64,000 nucleotides of DNA from contig JACKPZ010000014.1 of the NCBI GenBank assembly GCA_024233135.1, positions 1 to 64,000 of the forward strand, in the 5' to 3' direction. This document shows positions 55,216-63,829 of the stretch, piece by piece (positions within the stretch are counted from its first letter, which is position 1; every line of letters starts with the position of its first letter). The translations under genes were made by a program, and so were the position numbers. This DNA comes from Akkermansiaceae bacterium. GTDB lineage: Bacteria; Verrucomicrobiota; Verrucomicrobiia; Verrucomicrobiales; Akkermansiaceae. The notes beneath the pieces were generated by a model. That model was not told where the DNA came from, searched no databases, and was given only the letters and a program-made list of their open reading frames with translations.

Positions 55216-56111
55216 GAGCGCGGGCTTTCCGTTTGGCATTTCTTCGCGAGGGCGATGAAGATTTCCTTGAGCGAGAGGGTGGAAACCTCGATCCGCACCT
55301 GCGGGTGGGCGGCCTGGATGGCGGCGGTGGTTTCCCCGTCGAAGGCGGTGTGGATGAATCGGCTGTGGTCGCCCTCGCGCTGGAGGTTGAGAATGGCGGA
55401 CGTTTCCTCGATGGGCATGTGCGAGCCATAGAGATCGATGCGGCGGAAGCGTTCCTGCAGCGTGTCGAGCGACTCGGAAACCTGGAGCCGTCCTTCGTCG
55501 ATGATCACCACGTCGTCGGCGAGTTTTTCGACGTCGTCGATGTCGTGGGTGGAGAAGAAGATCGACCAGTCGTTCTGGCGGGTGATCTCGAGCACGGTGT
55601 CGAGGAACTCGGAGCGGACGAGCGGATCGAGGCCGGCGAAGGGTTCGTCGAGGATGAGCAGGCGCGGGCGGAAGGCCATCGCGAGCAGCAGGGCGAGCTT
55701 CACCTTTTCGCCGCGCGAGCAGCGGGAGATGCGGCGCTGGAGCGGGATGCCGAGTTTTCCTAACAGTTCTTTCTCGAAGGCCTTGTCCCACTCCGGATAG
55801 AGCGCGGAGGTGAAGGCGATGAGTTCCTCGCCGGTCATCCAGTCGTAGAGCTCCTGGTTTTCGGAAACGTAGCCGGTTTTCCGCCAGTCCCCGGGGCGGA
55901 GTTGCTGGGAGTCGCGGCCGAAGAGGGAACAGGATCCGCCGCTGGGCCGGATGAGGCCGGCGAGCATCTTGATGGTGGTCGTTTTCCCGGCGCCGTTGCG
56001 GCCGAGGAACGCGCAGGCGCGGCCGGCGGGCAGGGCGAGCGACAGGTCGTGGACGGCGTCCTTGTGGCGGTAGCGTTTGGCGAGGCCGCGGGCTTCAATG
56101 ATCGTTTCCAT
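55212..56111 (-). CDS. ABC transporter ATPase (YtrB-like)
   Basis: A 299-residue ABC ATPase. The Walker A loop is GRNGAGKTTT (37-46), the Walker B stretch is LLILDEPFAGLD, and the H loop is FFSTHDIDDVE. The signature is SRGEKVKLALLLA; the usual LSGGQ is replaced, as is common in Ytr-, Bcr- and YhcH-type ATPases. A C-terminal extension after about 215 is specific to this group. The stop overlaps the next start by 4 bases, and its start overlaps the regulator stop by 17. It therefore belongs to the GntR-controlled operon. Confidence 0.93.
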   Translation of the reverse strand: METIIEARGLAKRYRHKDAVHDLSLALPAGRACAFLGRNGAGKTTTIKMLAGLIRPSGGSCSLFGRDSQQLRPGDWRKTGYVSENQELYDWMTGEELIAFTSALYPEWDKAFEKELLGKLGIPLQRRISRCSRGEKVKLALLLAMAFRPRLLILDEPFAGLDPLVRSEFLDTVLEITRQNDWSIFFSTHDIDDVEKLADDVVIIDEGRLQVSESLDTLQERFRRIDLYGSHMPIEETSAILNLQREGDHSRFIHTAFDGETTAAIQAAHPQVRIEVSTLSLKEIFIALAKKCQTESPRS

Positions 56112-56484
56112 GGATCTTTTCGTGTTGTTGGCGGATGAGTTCGAGGAGTTCGTCGGCCGTGAGGCCGTGGTGGGCGGACTCGATGACGAGTTGCTCGATG
56201 AGCGGCTGGAGCGCGCTGAGGCGTTCGGCGCGCGGCGAGGGGCGGCGGTCGGCCACGAAACTCCCGGCGCCGGGGTGGCTCGCGAGCACGCCCTCGTCGG
56301 TGAGGCGGGCGATGGCGCGCTGCACGGTGTTCGGGTTCACGCCCAGCTCACGGCTGATGACGCGGACCGACGGCATCTGCTGGCCCGGCTGGAGCTGGCC
56401 GGCGGCGACCGCTTTTTTCACCGCCCGGACGATCTGTTCGTAGATCGGTTCGCCGAGCTGGATCTGGATGGGGAAGGGGAGCAT
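56095..56484 (-). CDS. GntR-family transcriptional regulator (YtrA-type)
   Basis: A 129-residue regulator of the YtrA subfamily: a winged helix-turn-helix (EPIYEQIVRAVKKAVAAG, then LPPGQQ-like QLQPGQQMPSVRVISRELG, NPNTVQRAIARL, and the wing) with only a short helical C-terminal part, and no large effector domain. Such regulators repress the ABC operon that they head and respond to cell-envelope stress. The overlap with the ATPase gene and the operator just upstream support autoregulation. No Shine-Dalgarno sequence; the operator lies 11 bases before the ATG. Confidence 0.93.
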   Translation of the reverse strand: MLPFPIQIQLGEPIYEQIVRAVKKAVAAGQLQPGQQMPSVRVISRELGVNPNTVQRAIARLTDEGVLASHPGAGSFVADRRPSPRAERLSALQPLIEQLVIESAHHGLTADELLELIRQQHEKIHGNDH

Positions 56485-56494
56485 GTCCGTGCAA

Positions 56495-56517
56495 CTGTAT
56501 TAAATGCATTAATACAG
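56495..56517. promoter_or_regulatory. palindromic operator of the YtrA-like operon
   Basis: CTGTATTAA and TTAATACAG are perfect 9-base half-sites around ATGCA. It is strikingly AT-rich for this genome and lies immediately upstream of the gntR start. GntR proteins of this subfamily bind such spaced palindromes, so it is probably where the regulator represses its own operon. Confidence 0.8.
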
Positions 56518-56568
56518 TGCATACGGATGCGGCAAGCGGATTCTGTGGGAACGTGCGATTTCCGCGTT

Positions 56569-57030
56569 TCACCAATCCGGCCCCTGCTGGCGAACGGCTT
56601 CGTAAAGCACGATGGCGATGGCGGTTGAGAGATTGAGGCTGCGGGTGCCGCCGGGGGCCATCGGGATGCGCAGCGCGCGGTCGCCGGCGGCGTGCACGAT
56701 GTCTTCGGGCAGGCCTTTCGTTTCCCGGCCGAAGACGAGGTAGTCACCGGCATGGAAGTCGGTTTTCCACGGCGTGCCGGACGCCTTGGTGCTCAGAAAC
56801 CAGAAGCGCGCGTCCGGTCCGGCGTCGGCCATCAGGTCATCCAGCGACTCCCAGACCCGCAGTTTCACGTCCTGCCAGTAGTCGAGCCCGGTGCGGCGGA
56901 CGTGTTTGTCATCCAGCGAGAAACCGAGCGGTTTCACCAGGTGCAGCGTCGCATCCGTGGCCAGCGCGAGCCGGCCGGCGGCACCGGCGTTGTGCGGGAT
57001 CTCGGGTTCGACGAGGACGATGTGGAACAT
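56569..57030 (-). CDS. trmL: tRNA 2'-O-methyltransferase TrmL
   Basis: A 153-residue SpoU/TrmH-class methyltransferase that methylates the 2'-OH of C34/U34 in certain tRNA-Leu molecules with SAM. It shows the knotted-fold motifs: PEIPHNAGAAGRLAL near the start, VFGRETKGLPEDI in the middle and RSLNLSTAIAIVLYE at the end. The size is typical for TrmL, which lacks extra RNA-binding domains. It begins 3 bases after the stop of the membrane-protein gene upstream, so they are probably co-transcribed. Confidence 0.95.
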   Translation of the reverse strand: MFHIVLVEPEIPHNAGAAGRLALATDATLHLVKPLGFSLDDKHVRRTGLDYWQDVKLRVWESLDDLMADAGPDARFWFLSTKASGTPWKTDFHAGDYLVFGRETKGLPEDIVHAAGDRALRIPMAPGGTRSLNLSTAIAIVLYEAVRQQGPDW

Positions 57031-57033
57031 GGA

Positions 57034-57672
57034 TCACCTGGGATCGAGCCGCCGCGCCAGCGTGATGGACAGGCCGAGCGCGCCGATGAAGAGGAGGTAG
57101 CAGGCCAGCAGTTCGAGGTAGCTCTTGCAGATTCCGGGAATGCCCGGTGCGAACGCGTCGCCCAGCGCCGCCTTCCAGAATCTCGCGCTGCCGATCACGC
57201 GGTTGAATACGTAGAGGATCAAAAGGGCGGCGGCGATCAGCCCGGAGCCGGCGTGGTTGCCGAGGATCGTGAGGAAATGCAGCATGATCCGCCGGTTCTT
57301 GAGGATCTCGATGAGCGCGACGAAGAGGATCACCCCGATCACCCAGGCTTCGGGAAACTTCCCGCCGAGGATTTCCGAGACGAAATCCTCGATTTCCCCG
57401 ACGAAGGCGGCGAAAAACAGCATCCCGAGCACCCGGCAGACCGGACGGTAGGCGCCGGCGTGGGACGAGGCGCCCCACATCACCACCGATGCGGCGGCGA
57501 GCAGGACAGCCTGCAGGAGCTCCACGGTCCCTTGTTCCACCGGCACCGAAGTGCGGTTCGGCAGCCACGCGGGGAGGAGGATGGCGACCGATCCGCCGGC
57601 AATGAGCAGGACCCGCATCAGGGTCCGTGACCACGAGGGGCTTCTCCGGGGCTTCGGCGGTGGATCGCTCAT
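57034..57672 (-). CDS. membrane protein of unknown function
   Basis: A 212-residue integral membrane protein with a short Pro/Arg-rich N-terminal tail and about six helices, for example VLLIAGGSVAILLPAWL, VIGVILFVALIEIL and LLFIGALGLSITLA. No transport or enzyme motif is visible. Helix ends carry acidic residues (GEIEDFVSEIL). I chose the ATG at 57672 (MSDPPPKP); the frame is open to 57750, but the extra sequence is poor. It is the first gene before trmL and diverges from exbB. Confidence 0.75.
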   Translation of the reverse strand: MSDPPPKPRRSPSWSRTLMRVLLIAGGSVAILLPAWLPNRTSVPVEQGTVELLQAVLLAAASVVMWGASSHAGAYRPVCRVLGMLFFAAFVGEIEDFVSEILGGKFPEAWVIGVILFVALIEILKNRRIMLHFLTILGNHAGSGLIAAALLILYVFNRVIGSARFWKAALGDAFAPGIPGICKSYLELLACYLLFIGALGLSITLARRLDPR

Positions 57673-57839
57673 CCGCCACCTGCGTACGCGGTCGCCGGGG
57701 AGCGCGCAAGAGCGTTGAGGAATCAACGGCCCCCACACGATATTTACCACGTATTCGCGTCGGTTCTTTTTGAAAAAACTTCCTTGCCGACCCCCTCCGT
57801 TTTTCGAGAGTGAGACCCGTCATTGCCCAAAACCGCCCC

Positions 57840-58625
57840 ATGATTCCATCATCGCATCGTCGCATTGGTAAGGCCGCGTTCCTCTCGCTGCTGACTCTCG
57901 CCATCACCAGCCCCGCATTGTTCGCCCAAGGGGCCGAGGCTGGGAAATCAACGCTCCTGGACCGATGGGTTCTCGACGGCGGCCCGACGATGGGGTTCAT
58001 CGGCGCGGCTGTGGTCGGCTTCATCGCGCTGGCGGTCTACAATTTCATGGCGCTCACCAAGGCGAAGTTCTGCCCCGACGACCTGAAGGCCGCGCTGCTT
58101 GACCACATGGCAAACTGCCGCGTCCGCTCCGCCATCGAGCTCGCCTCCAGCCATCCGTCCTACCTCGGCCGCATGGTTGCCTACTCGTTCCCGAACATCG
58201 ACGCCACCCGCCCCGAGGATCTCGGCCGCGACCATGTCGAGGACGCCATGGCCGACTTCACCACCAATGAGAACCGCAAGATCTCGACCTGGATCAACTA
58301 CATCTCGGTCATCGCCCAGGCCTCCCCGATGCTCGGACTGCTCGGCACGGTCATCGGTATGGTCAGCGCCTTCGGCACCCTCAAGGAAGCCGGTGCCGCC
58401 GACCCCTCGCAGCTCGCCGGTGACATCTCCGTCGCCCTGTTGACCACCCTCTGGGGCCTGATCAACGCGATCCCCTGTATCATCACGTTCTACATCCTGA
58501 AGAACAAGTTCGCCGGCCTCGTCGCCGAGACGGTCCACAGTGCCGAGGAAATGTTGAACGCCGCCGTCGCCACGGTGAATGCGGACACCCTCTACGCCAA
58601 GATCCCCGAAGGCATCGCGGAATAA
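57840..58625 (+). CDS. exbB: ExbB/TolQ-family proton channel protein
   Basis: A 261-residue MotA/TolQ/ExbB protein, the core of proton-driven envelope motors. An N-terminal signal-like helix (AAFLSLLTLAITSPALFAQG) precedes the family domain: helix near 55-75, a cytoplasmic loop with RSAIELASSHP, and the two conserved helices (SPMLGLLGTVIGMVSAFGTL and DISVALLTTLWGLINAIPCII). ATG at 57840 is chosen; an in-frame GTG at 57810 is possible. Two ExbD genes follow, so it is the first gene of a complete motor unit. No TonB gene is seen in the window. Confidence 0.93.
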   Translation: MIPSSHRRIGKAAFLSLLTLAITSPALFAQGAEAGKSTLLDRWVLDGGPTMGFIGAAVVGFIALAVYNFMALTKAKFCPDDLKAALLDHMANCRVRSAIELASSHPSYLGRMVAYSFPNIDATRPEDLGRDHVEDAMADFTTNENRKISTWINYISVIAQASPMLGLLGTVIGMVSAFGTLKEAGAADPSQLAGDISVALLTTLWGLINAIPCIITFYILKNKFAGLVAETVHSAEEMLNAAVATVNADTLYAKIPEGIAE

Positions 58626-58640
58626 GACCGGTTGCGGATT

Positions 58641-58672
58641 CCGGGGAAATGTCCTATCCATAGGCTCCCCGG
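58641..58672. other. hairpin between exbB and exbD
   Basis: CCGGGGA and TCCCCGG pair, with a second CCTAT/ATAGG stem inside. It has no T run, so it is more likely an RNA processing or attenuation structure that adjusts the ratio of ExbB to ExbD than a full terminator. Confidence 0.5.
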
Positions 58673-58702
58673 ATCCCGGAAACCCAAGCCCGCCACGCAG
58701 CC

Positions 58703-59161
58703 ATGGCCTCCCGTCTTCGCCAAGCCACCGCCAACAAGGAGGAAGAAGCCACCTTGGACATGTCGCCGATGATCGACATGGTCTTCCTGCTTCTCATCTT
58801 CTTCATCGTCAACGCCACCGCGATCATCGTCAAAACCGACCCCGACGTCGAACCGCCGATCGCCAAGAACTCGAAGCGGCAGACGGAAAAGGGCGGGCGC
58901 ATCGTGGTGAACGTGCGCGACGACGGGACCTTCACCGCGGAGAACTTCGATGTCATCCTGCCCGGCGAGGACGAGATCAAGGACTACGTCGAGAAGGAGA
59001 AGGACAAGCATCTCGGACTCGCCGAGAAGCCGAAACTCCACCTGCGGGGCGACAAGGACGCGGTCTTCCGCCACAGCCGCACCGCCGTCCGGGCCGCGGC
59101 CGCCGCCGGCGTCAATGAAGTGGTCTTCGCCGTGTTCGTGAAAGACCCGGGCTACAAATAA
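58703..59161 (+). CDS. exbD: ExbD/TolR-family protein 1
   Basis: A 152-residue bitopic protein. The N-terminal cytoplasmic tail is followed by one transmembrane helix with the proton-handling aspartate in LDMSPMIDMVFLLLIFFIV, and a periplasmic domain with VNVRDDGTFTAENF and LHLRGDKDAVF. In ExbBD and TolQR motors this helix carries protons between the channel subunits, and the periplasmic domain works on peptidoglycan or partner proteins. It lies 77 bases after exbB and 22 before a second ExbD. Confidence 0.92.
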   Translation: MASRLRQATANKEEEATLDMSPMIDMVFLLLIFFIVNATAIIVKTDPDVEPPIAKNSKRQTEKGGRIVVNVRDDGTFTAENFDVILPGEDEIKDYVEKEKDKHLGLAEKPKLHLRGDKDAVFRHSRTAVRAAAAAGVNEVVFAVFVKDPGYK

Positions 59162-59183
59162 TTCTTACCGAAGCACCGAAACC

Positions 59184-59645
59184 ATGGCACGCCATCGGAA
59201 ATACGAAGCGGAGGAAGAGTCGGATCCGGCTCTCGACATCTCGTCGCTCATCGACGTCTGCTTCCTGCTCCTCATCTACTTCCTCGTCACCTCGACGATC
59301 ACCCCCCGCGAAACCGACCTCGGCATGGCCCTGCCCTCGCCGATGCCGAGCTCCGAACAGCCGGACATCGTGCCGATGTTCATCCAGATCGAGTCCGGCG
59401 GGCGGATCTTCACCGGCACCGGCCCGTCGCAGCAGGCGATGGATTCGGACCCGGCGGTGCGCGATGTGCCGCTCCTGCGCGCCGCGCTCGAGATCTACGC
59501 CACCGCCGCCCGTGCCGCCGGCAGCAAGCCGCTCGTGCAGGTTTATGCCGATGGCGACGCCACCCAGCAACGGGTGATCGACGTGCTCAACGCGCTCGCC
59601 GGAGAGGACATCACCTCGGTGACCTTCACCGACCTCGTCGACTGA
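59184..59645 (+). CDS. exbD: ExbD/TolR-family protein 2
   Basis: A 153-residue ExbD protein with its own helix, ALDISSLIDVCFLLLIYFLV, and the conserved aspartate in SLID. The periplasmic part differs from that of the first copy (longer, with a Pro-rich PSPMPSSEQPD segment). Having two ExbD proteins with one ExbB is common where a motor uses a mixed dimer in the channel. It is directly followed, after about 110 bases, by a large TPR protein. Confidence 0.92.
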   Translation: MARHRKYEAEEESDPALDISSLIDVCFLLLIYFLVTSTITPRETDLGMALPSPMPSSEQPDIVPMFIQIESGGRIFTGTGPSQQAMDSDPAVRDVPLLRAALEIYATAARAAGSKPLVQVYADGDATQQRVIDVLNALAGEDITSVTFTDLVD

Positions 59646-59755
59646 GGCGGGCGTTCGCTGCGGCGCTTATGAAACGGCTTTTCCTCCCTCCGGCGTCTCC
59701 CTCCCGCCGGACGTGGCCGACTTGATTTTTCGAAAACCTCATCTCTCCTGTAATC

Positions 59756-62700
59756 ATGCATTTCCGAAACCACTCCGCGCTGATGGCGGCGGGCCTGGGC
59801 CTCGTTCCGTTCGTTCTCACCGTCCCCGCCCACGCGCAGGACGATCTTCCGGGGCTTGTCGACAAGTCGCTCTCCGCGATGAAGGAGCAGAAGTGGCAGG
59901 AGGCGCTCGCGTTCAACACGCAGGCCGTGGAGCGCTTTGGCAAGGACCCGAAGCATGCCAACAAGATCTACGGCCCGCGGTTTGGCACCATCGTCTACCG
60001 CAAGGGTCTCTGCGAACTGAAGCTCAAGCAGTGGGACGCGGCGATGAAGTCGTTCGAGAGCTGCTACCGCGACTACCCGAACGGCGGAGCCAACGCCGTC
60101 GCCGGCGGCGGCAACCAGTTCGAGAAGATGTCCCTCCTCAAGTGGGGTGAGGCGGCGATGGGCGCCAAGCAATGGCAGCTCGCCATCGACAAGTTCAAGA
60201 AGTTCCTCGAGGAACGCGACAAGGCGCGCGACCGCTTCCCGCAGGGGCCGTTCTACGTCGGCCTCGCGGTCTGTTACTACAACCTCGGCAAGCTGCCCGA
60301 GGGCAACGAGAACCTCGAGATCGCGGTCAAGAACAAGGACAAGTTCCCGACGCCGGACGAGGCGGTCGCCTCGGGCATCCAGGCGATGGTCGTGGCCGCC
60401 GTGGCGAAGAAGGACGAGCAGGCGATCATCGATTTCATTTCCAAGAACCGTGGCGACATCCTCGGTGCTCCGTTCGAGATGGCCCGCTATTCGAACATCT
60501 ACCTCAAGGCCGCCGCGCAGACCGTCAACTCGGGCATGCCGGCCGCCGGCTTCGCCATCTATCAGCTCATCCCGTCGGTCGAGGAGTCGATCGCGGGCAT
60601 CCGCGCCAGGATCAACGCTCTGGGCCCGCTGCGCATGGTGAGGGACGGCGTGAAGACGATCGAGAAGGACCGTCTGGAGGCGGACCTCAAGGTCCTCGAA
60701 ACCCAGCGCAACGGCAAGGGGTCCGCCGATGCCAAGCGGCTCAAGGGAGTTGCCGCGCTGCATGAGATGTCCGGCGACCTTCGCGGCGCCTATGCCGCCT
60801 ACAAGCTGCTGGAGACCCACTATCAGGGATCCGAATCGCGCGAGGAGAATCTTTTCAACCTGATCCGCCTCGGCGCGGTGGTCGCTCCGGGCGAAACCAC
60901 GAGCGACTACGCCGAGGTGTTCGTCGAGAAGTTCCCGGATTCGAAATACATGCCCTTGGTGCAGCGCCTGCAGCTCTCCTCGTTGTTCTCGAAGGGCGAG
61001 TATGAAACGTGCATCGAGGTGGCCACCGAGATGCTGCCGAGTCTGAAGGAAGGCACGGCCGAGCACGACATGGCCCTCCACGTCCTTGGCGGTTCGTTGT
61101 TCTACACCGGCGAATACGACAAGGCGGATCCGAAGCTCGAGGAGCACTATGAGAAATACCCGGAGAGCACCTTCCGGGTCGCCACCTCGTATTTCCGGGC
61201 CTCCAACAAGTCGCGGCTGCAGTTCTGGAAGGAGGCGGGCCGCCTGCTCGACGATTTCCTCTCCAAGTATCCGGATCCGCAGGAAAACGTCTATCTGCCC
61301 TTCGCCCTCTACGACCGCGCGAACACCCACTACGCGCTGGAGGAGAACGATGCCGCCCTCGAGAACATCGCCCGGGTGATCGCCGAGTTTCCGACCTGCA
61401 ATGTCATCGACCAGGCCTACAACCTGCGCGGCAACGTCGAGCAGACGCTCGGAAACCGCGACGACGCGCGCAAAGCCTACGAGAAGGCCATCGGGATCGC
61501 CGAGTCCCGCGGCAACCAGGGCGTCGCCGCCGAGGCGGTCTACTCGCTGGTCGCCTTGCTGGGTGACAAAAAGGAGGCCAAGGACGACCCGAAGGTCCTC
61601 AAGGAGGCGGTGAAATACGCCGACAAGTACTGGAAGCAGTATGCCGACGTTTCTCCCTATTACAAAACCCGGGTCGCCGTGGCTGAGATGGACGCCTACG
61701 AATCGGTGGATCGTTTCGACGAAGGACTCAAGCGGATCCAGGACGTGATTTCCGAGAGGGCCAAGGATCCGGAGGCCAGCGGTCTGGAGGAGGTGATCAA
61801 CTCGTACACCGAGTTCTATCTCCGCACGCACACCCCGCAGGAGCTGAAGGAGCACTACTACAGCTTCCCCGGCATCCGGAGCACCGACCGCGCCGCCCGC
61901 GCGCTGCTGCGTGTCGCGGTGATCGGCGTGTTCGAGAAGGTGGCCAAGGAGTCCGAGGACGAGGCCCGCAAGCGCGATGCCGACGCGATGATCAAGGTGC
62001 TCTTCAACGAGCTGAAGAGCGACTTCGCTCTCAAGGATCTCACCAACTTCATCCTCACCAAGGTGGGCGACTACCTGCGAAACAACACCGCCACCCCGCG
62101 CGAGGCCCTGCCGTATTACGACGAGGTGCTCGGCCGCAGCGACCAGTCGCAGCGATTCGCCGCCCTGCTCGGCCGTGCCGATGTCTACGGCCGCTCGTCG
62201 AACCCCGCGGATATCGAGAAGGCCATCGAGGACTTCCGCCGCGTCTACGCCGACTCGCAGGAGAAGGGCGAGCGCGAGTTCGCCTCGTATCGTATCGTCG
62301 AGCTTCTGATGGAGAAGAAAGACTACGCGGGAGTCGAGAAGGAGGCCGCGGTTTATCTCGACCGCGAGAAGACCGGCTTCAGCCAGTATCCGCTGCAGGT
62401 CGGCCTCACCCTCGCCCGCGCCTACGCCGCCCAGAAGAAGGTGAACGACGCGCTGGCGATGTACATCAAGGTCTGGGGCGGCCAGCTCGGCAACATCAGC
62501 ACCTCGGCACCGGCGACCTTGGAGTGGATGAAGCTCTCGTGGGACCGGAATTTCCCGGCGGAGAAGGCCGGCGGAACGGCCGACCGTCAGGGTGCCTACA
62601 ACACGGGCGCCACCTACATCCAACTCACCGAAGGTCTGAAGGACAAGATGAGTTCGGAGGAATTGGAGATTTGGAACCAGATCGAACAGCTCGCCAAGAC

Positions 62701-62767
62701 CTACGAAGCCGACGCGTCGGTGAAGTCGCTGGAGGAGCAGAAGAAAGAAAAGGAAGGCAAACGCTGA
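59756..62767 (+). CDS. large exported TPR-repeat protein
   Basis: A 1003-residue exported protein (signal peptide to about residue 24, VPAHAQDD). The rest is alpha-helical, with many degenerate TPR/HAT-like units, for example ALAFNTQAVERFG, SFESCYRDYPNGG and LVNYGDYLRNN-type helices. No catalytic motif is seen. It follows the two exbD genes and precedes a smaller exported protein on the same strand. In Verrucomicrobia and Planctomycetes such a protein next to an ExbB/ExbD unit is recurrent, and it probably receives the energy of the motor in the periplasm; this is inference. Confidence 0.85.
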   Translation: MHFRNHSALMAAGLGLVPFVLTVPAHAQDDLPGLVDKSLSAMKEQKWQEALAFNTQAVERFGKDPKHANKIYGPRFGTIVYRKGLCELKLKQWDAAMKSFESCYRDYPNGGANAVAGGGNQFEKMSLLKWGEAAMGAKQWQLAIDKFKKFLEERDKARDRFPQGPFYVGLAVCYYNLGKLPEGNENLEIAVKNKDKFPTPDEAVASGIQAMVVAAVAKKDEQAIIDFISKNRGDILGAPFEMARYSNIYLKAAAQTVNSGMPAAGFAIYQLIPSVEESIAGIRARINALGPLRMVRDGVKTIEKDRLEADLKVLETQRNGKGSADAKRLKGVAALHEMSGDLRGAYAAYKLLETHYQGSESREENLFNLIRLGAVVAPGETTSDYAEVFVEKFPDSKYMPLVQRLQLSSLFSKGEYETCIEVATEMLPSLKEGTAEHDMALHVLGGSLFYTGEYDKADPKLEEHYEKYPESTFRVATSYFRASNKSRLQFWKEAGRLLDDFLSKYPDPQENVYLPFALYDRANTHYALEENDAALENIARVIAEFPTCNVIDQAYNLRGNVEQTLGNRDDARKAYEKAIGIAESRGNQGVAAEAVYSLVALLGDKKEAKDDPKVLKEAVKYADKYWKQYADVSPYYKTRVAVAEMDAYESVDRFDEGLKRIQDVISERAKDPEASGLEEVINSYTEFYLRTHTPQELKEHYYSFPGIRSTDRAARALLRVAVIGVFEKVAKESEDEARKRDADAMIKVLFNELKSDFALKDLTNFILTKVGDYLRNNTATPREALPYYDEVLGRSDQSQRFAALLGRADVYGRSSNPADIEKAIEDFRRVYADSQEKGEREFASYRIVELLMEKKDYAGVEKEAAVYLDREKTGFSQYPLQVGLTLARAYAAQKKVNDALAMYIKVWGGQLGNISTSAPATLEWMKLSWDRNFPAEKAGGTADRQGAYNTGATYIQLTEGLKDKMSSEELEIWNQIEQLAKTYEADASVKSLEEQKKEKEGKR

Positions 62768-62801
62768 ACCCCGAAAACCCCAACCCGTTCCAATTCCGAT
62801 C

Positions 62802-63731
62802 ATGAAGAAGATTCTCCTCTCCGCCCTCGTCCCGGCCCTCGCCATCGTGGCGCAGGCGCAGGATGGATTCCAAACGCCCGCCGTGGTGGTGGACAAGGAA
62901 GGCGGCTATTCTCAGGTGTGGGTGACCGCCGCCACCAAGTCCGCGTTCCGATACAAGGTCACCGAGATTTCCACCGAGACCGAGGACAAGAAGTTCGCGG
63001 ACGTCGCGACGGTGTATTTCCTCGAGCCGCCGGCGATGTCGAAGGCGATCGATCTGATGGAAAGCCGGAAGTACGCCGAAGCCAAGGAGGCCTTCGGCCG
63101 CATCCGGCAAGCCTGCAAGCCGGTGATTTCCGCTCCGGGCAACCCGGGCACGCTGGCCTCGTTTTACGAGATGGAGTGCATGCGCGCCACGTGCGACCTC
63201 GAAGGTCTCTCCACGGCGCTCAAGGATTTCGTCAAAGACCCGCTGATCAACGATTCACACCTCCGCCAGGTGGAGCTTTACGTCCTCTGGGACGCGGTGC
63301 GCACCAAGAGCTGGGAGCGTCTCGGTATCCTCGCGGAGCAGCAGTCGCAGAATCCGCTCTGCCCCGGACATCGTGCCCAGGTCGCCTACTGCGGCGGCCT
63401 CGCCATGGAAAACCTGGACAAGCCGGCCGAGGCCTTGATCGCCTATTCCGCCGCGATGACGGCGGATGCCGGTGAGTCCGACTACGTGGCCCGCGAGGCG
63501 GCGCTGCGTGTGCTCGCGATCCACTCGGCCGATGAGGAGGTCAAGCGGGCGATCACCAACTGGGGAACCAAGGACGAGAACAAGAACGGCCGCGGCTACA
63601 ACGATCTCATCGAGGCGGCCGCGGTCGCCGAGTTGTTTGAGAAAACCCTCGGCGGAGGGGCTCCGCTGCCGGACGAATACAAGAAGCTCCTCAAATACCG
63701 GGTGAAACCGGAAACCGCCGGCGACGCCTGA
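62802..63731 (+). CDS. exported helical protein of the Exb-linked operon
   Basis: A 309-residue exported protein (signal peptide to about residue 20, VAQAQDG). The first part is beta-rich (VVVDKEGGYSQVWV), the rest is helical with TPR-like pairs (MESRKYAEAKEAFGRI, then ALIAYSAAMTADAG). It starts 34 bases after the large TPR protein and so belongs to the same transcription unit. The family is not recognised; it looks like a partner of that protein. Confidence 0.75.
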   Translation: MKKILLSALVPALAIVAQAQDGFQTPAVVVDKEGGYSQVWVTAATKSAFRYKVTEISTETEDKKFADVATVYFLEPPAMSKAIDLMESRKYAEAKEAFGRIRQACKPVISAPGNPGTLASFYEMECMRATCDLEGLSTALKDFVKDPLINDSHLRQVELYVLWDAVRTKSWERLGILAEQQSQNPLCPGHRAQVAYCGGLAMENLDKPAEALIAYSAAMTADAGESDYVAREAALRVLAIHSADEEVKRAITNWGTKDENKNGRGYNDLIEAAAVAELFEKTLGGGAPLPDEYKKLLKYRVKPETAGDA

Positions 63732-63740
63732 GCGCCCGCC

Positions 63741-63762
63741 ACCCTACGGGATCGGGTAGGGT
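63741..63762. terminator. possible terminator hairpin
   Basis: ACCCTAC and GTAGGGT pair around an 8-base loop just after the exported helical protein. No T run follows, so termination would be factor-assisted or incomplete. Confidence 0.35.
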
Positions 63763-63829
63763 CCTCCGTGATTGACAGCAAAGCGGCGGAAAACCTAGAA
63801 ACAAGGGAGTTCATCCGGACATTTCCCTC

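Noticed and set aside
59543..62896. A 1117-codon open frame on the minus strand opposite the large TPR gene
   Set aside because: It lies antisense to a gene with a signal peptide and helical repeats, and its protein is a low-complexity Leu/Val/Arg/Asp mix with no family motif. Long antisense frames are expected at this GC content.
63741..63762. A strong rho-independent terminator after the Exb-linked operon
   Set aside because: The stem is present but no T run follows; kept only as a weak candidate.
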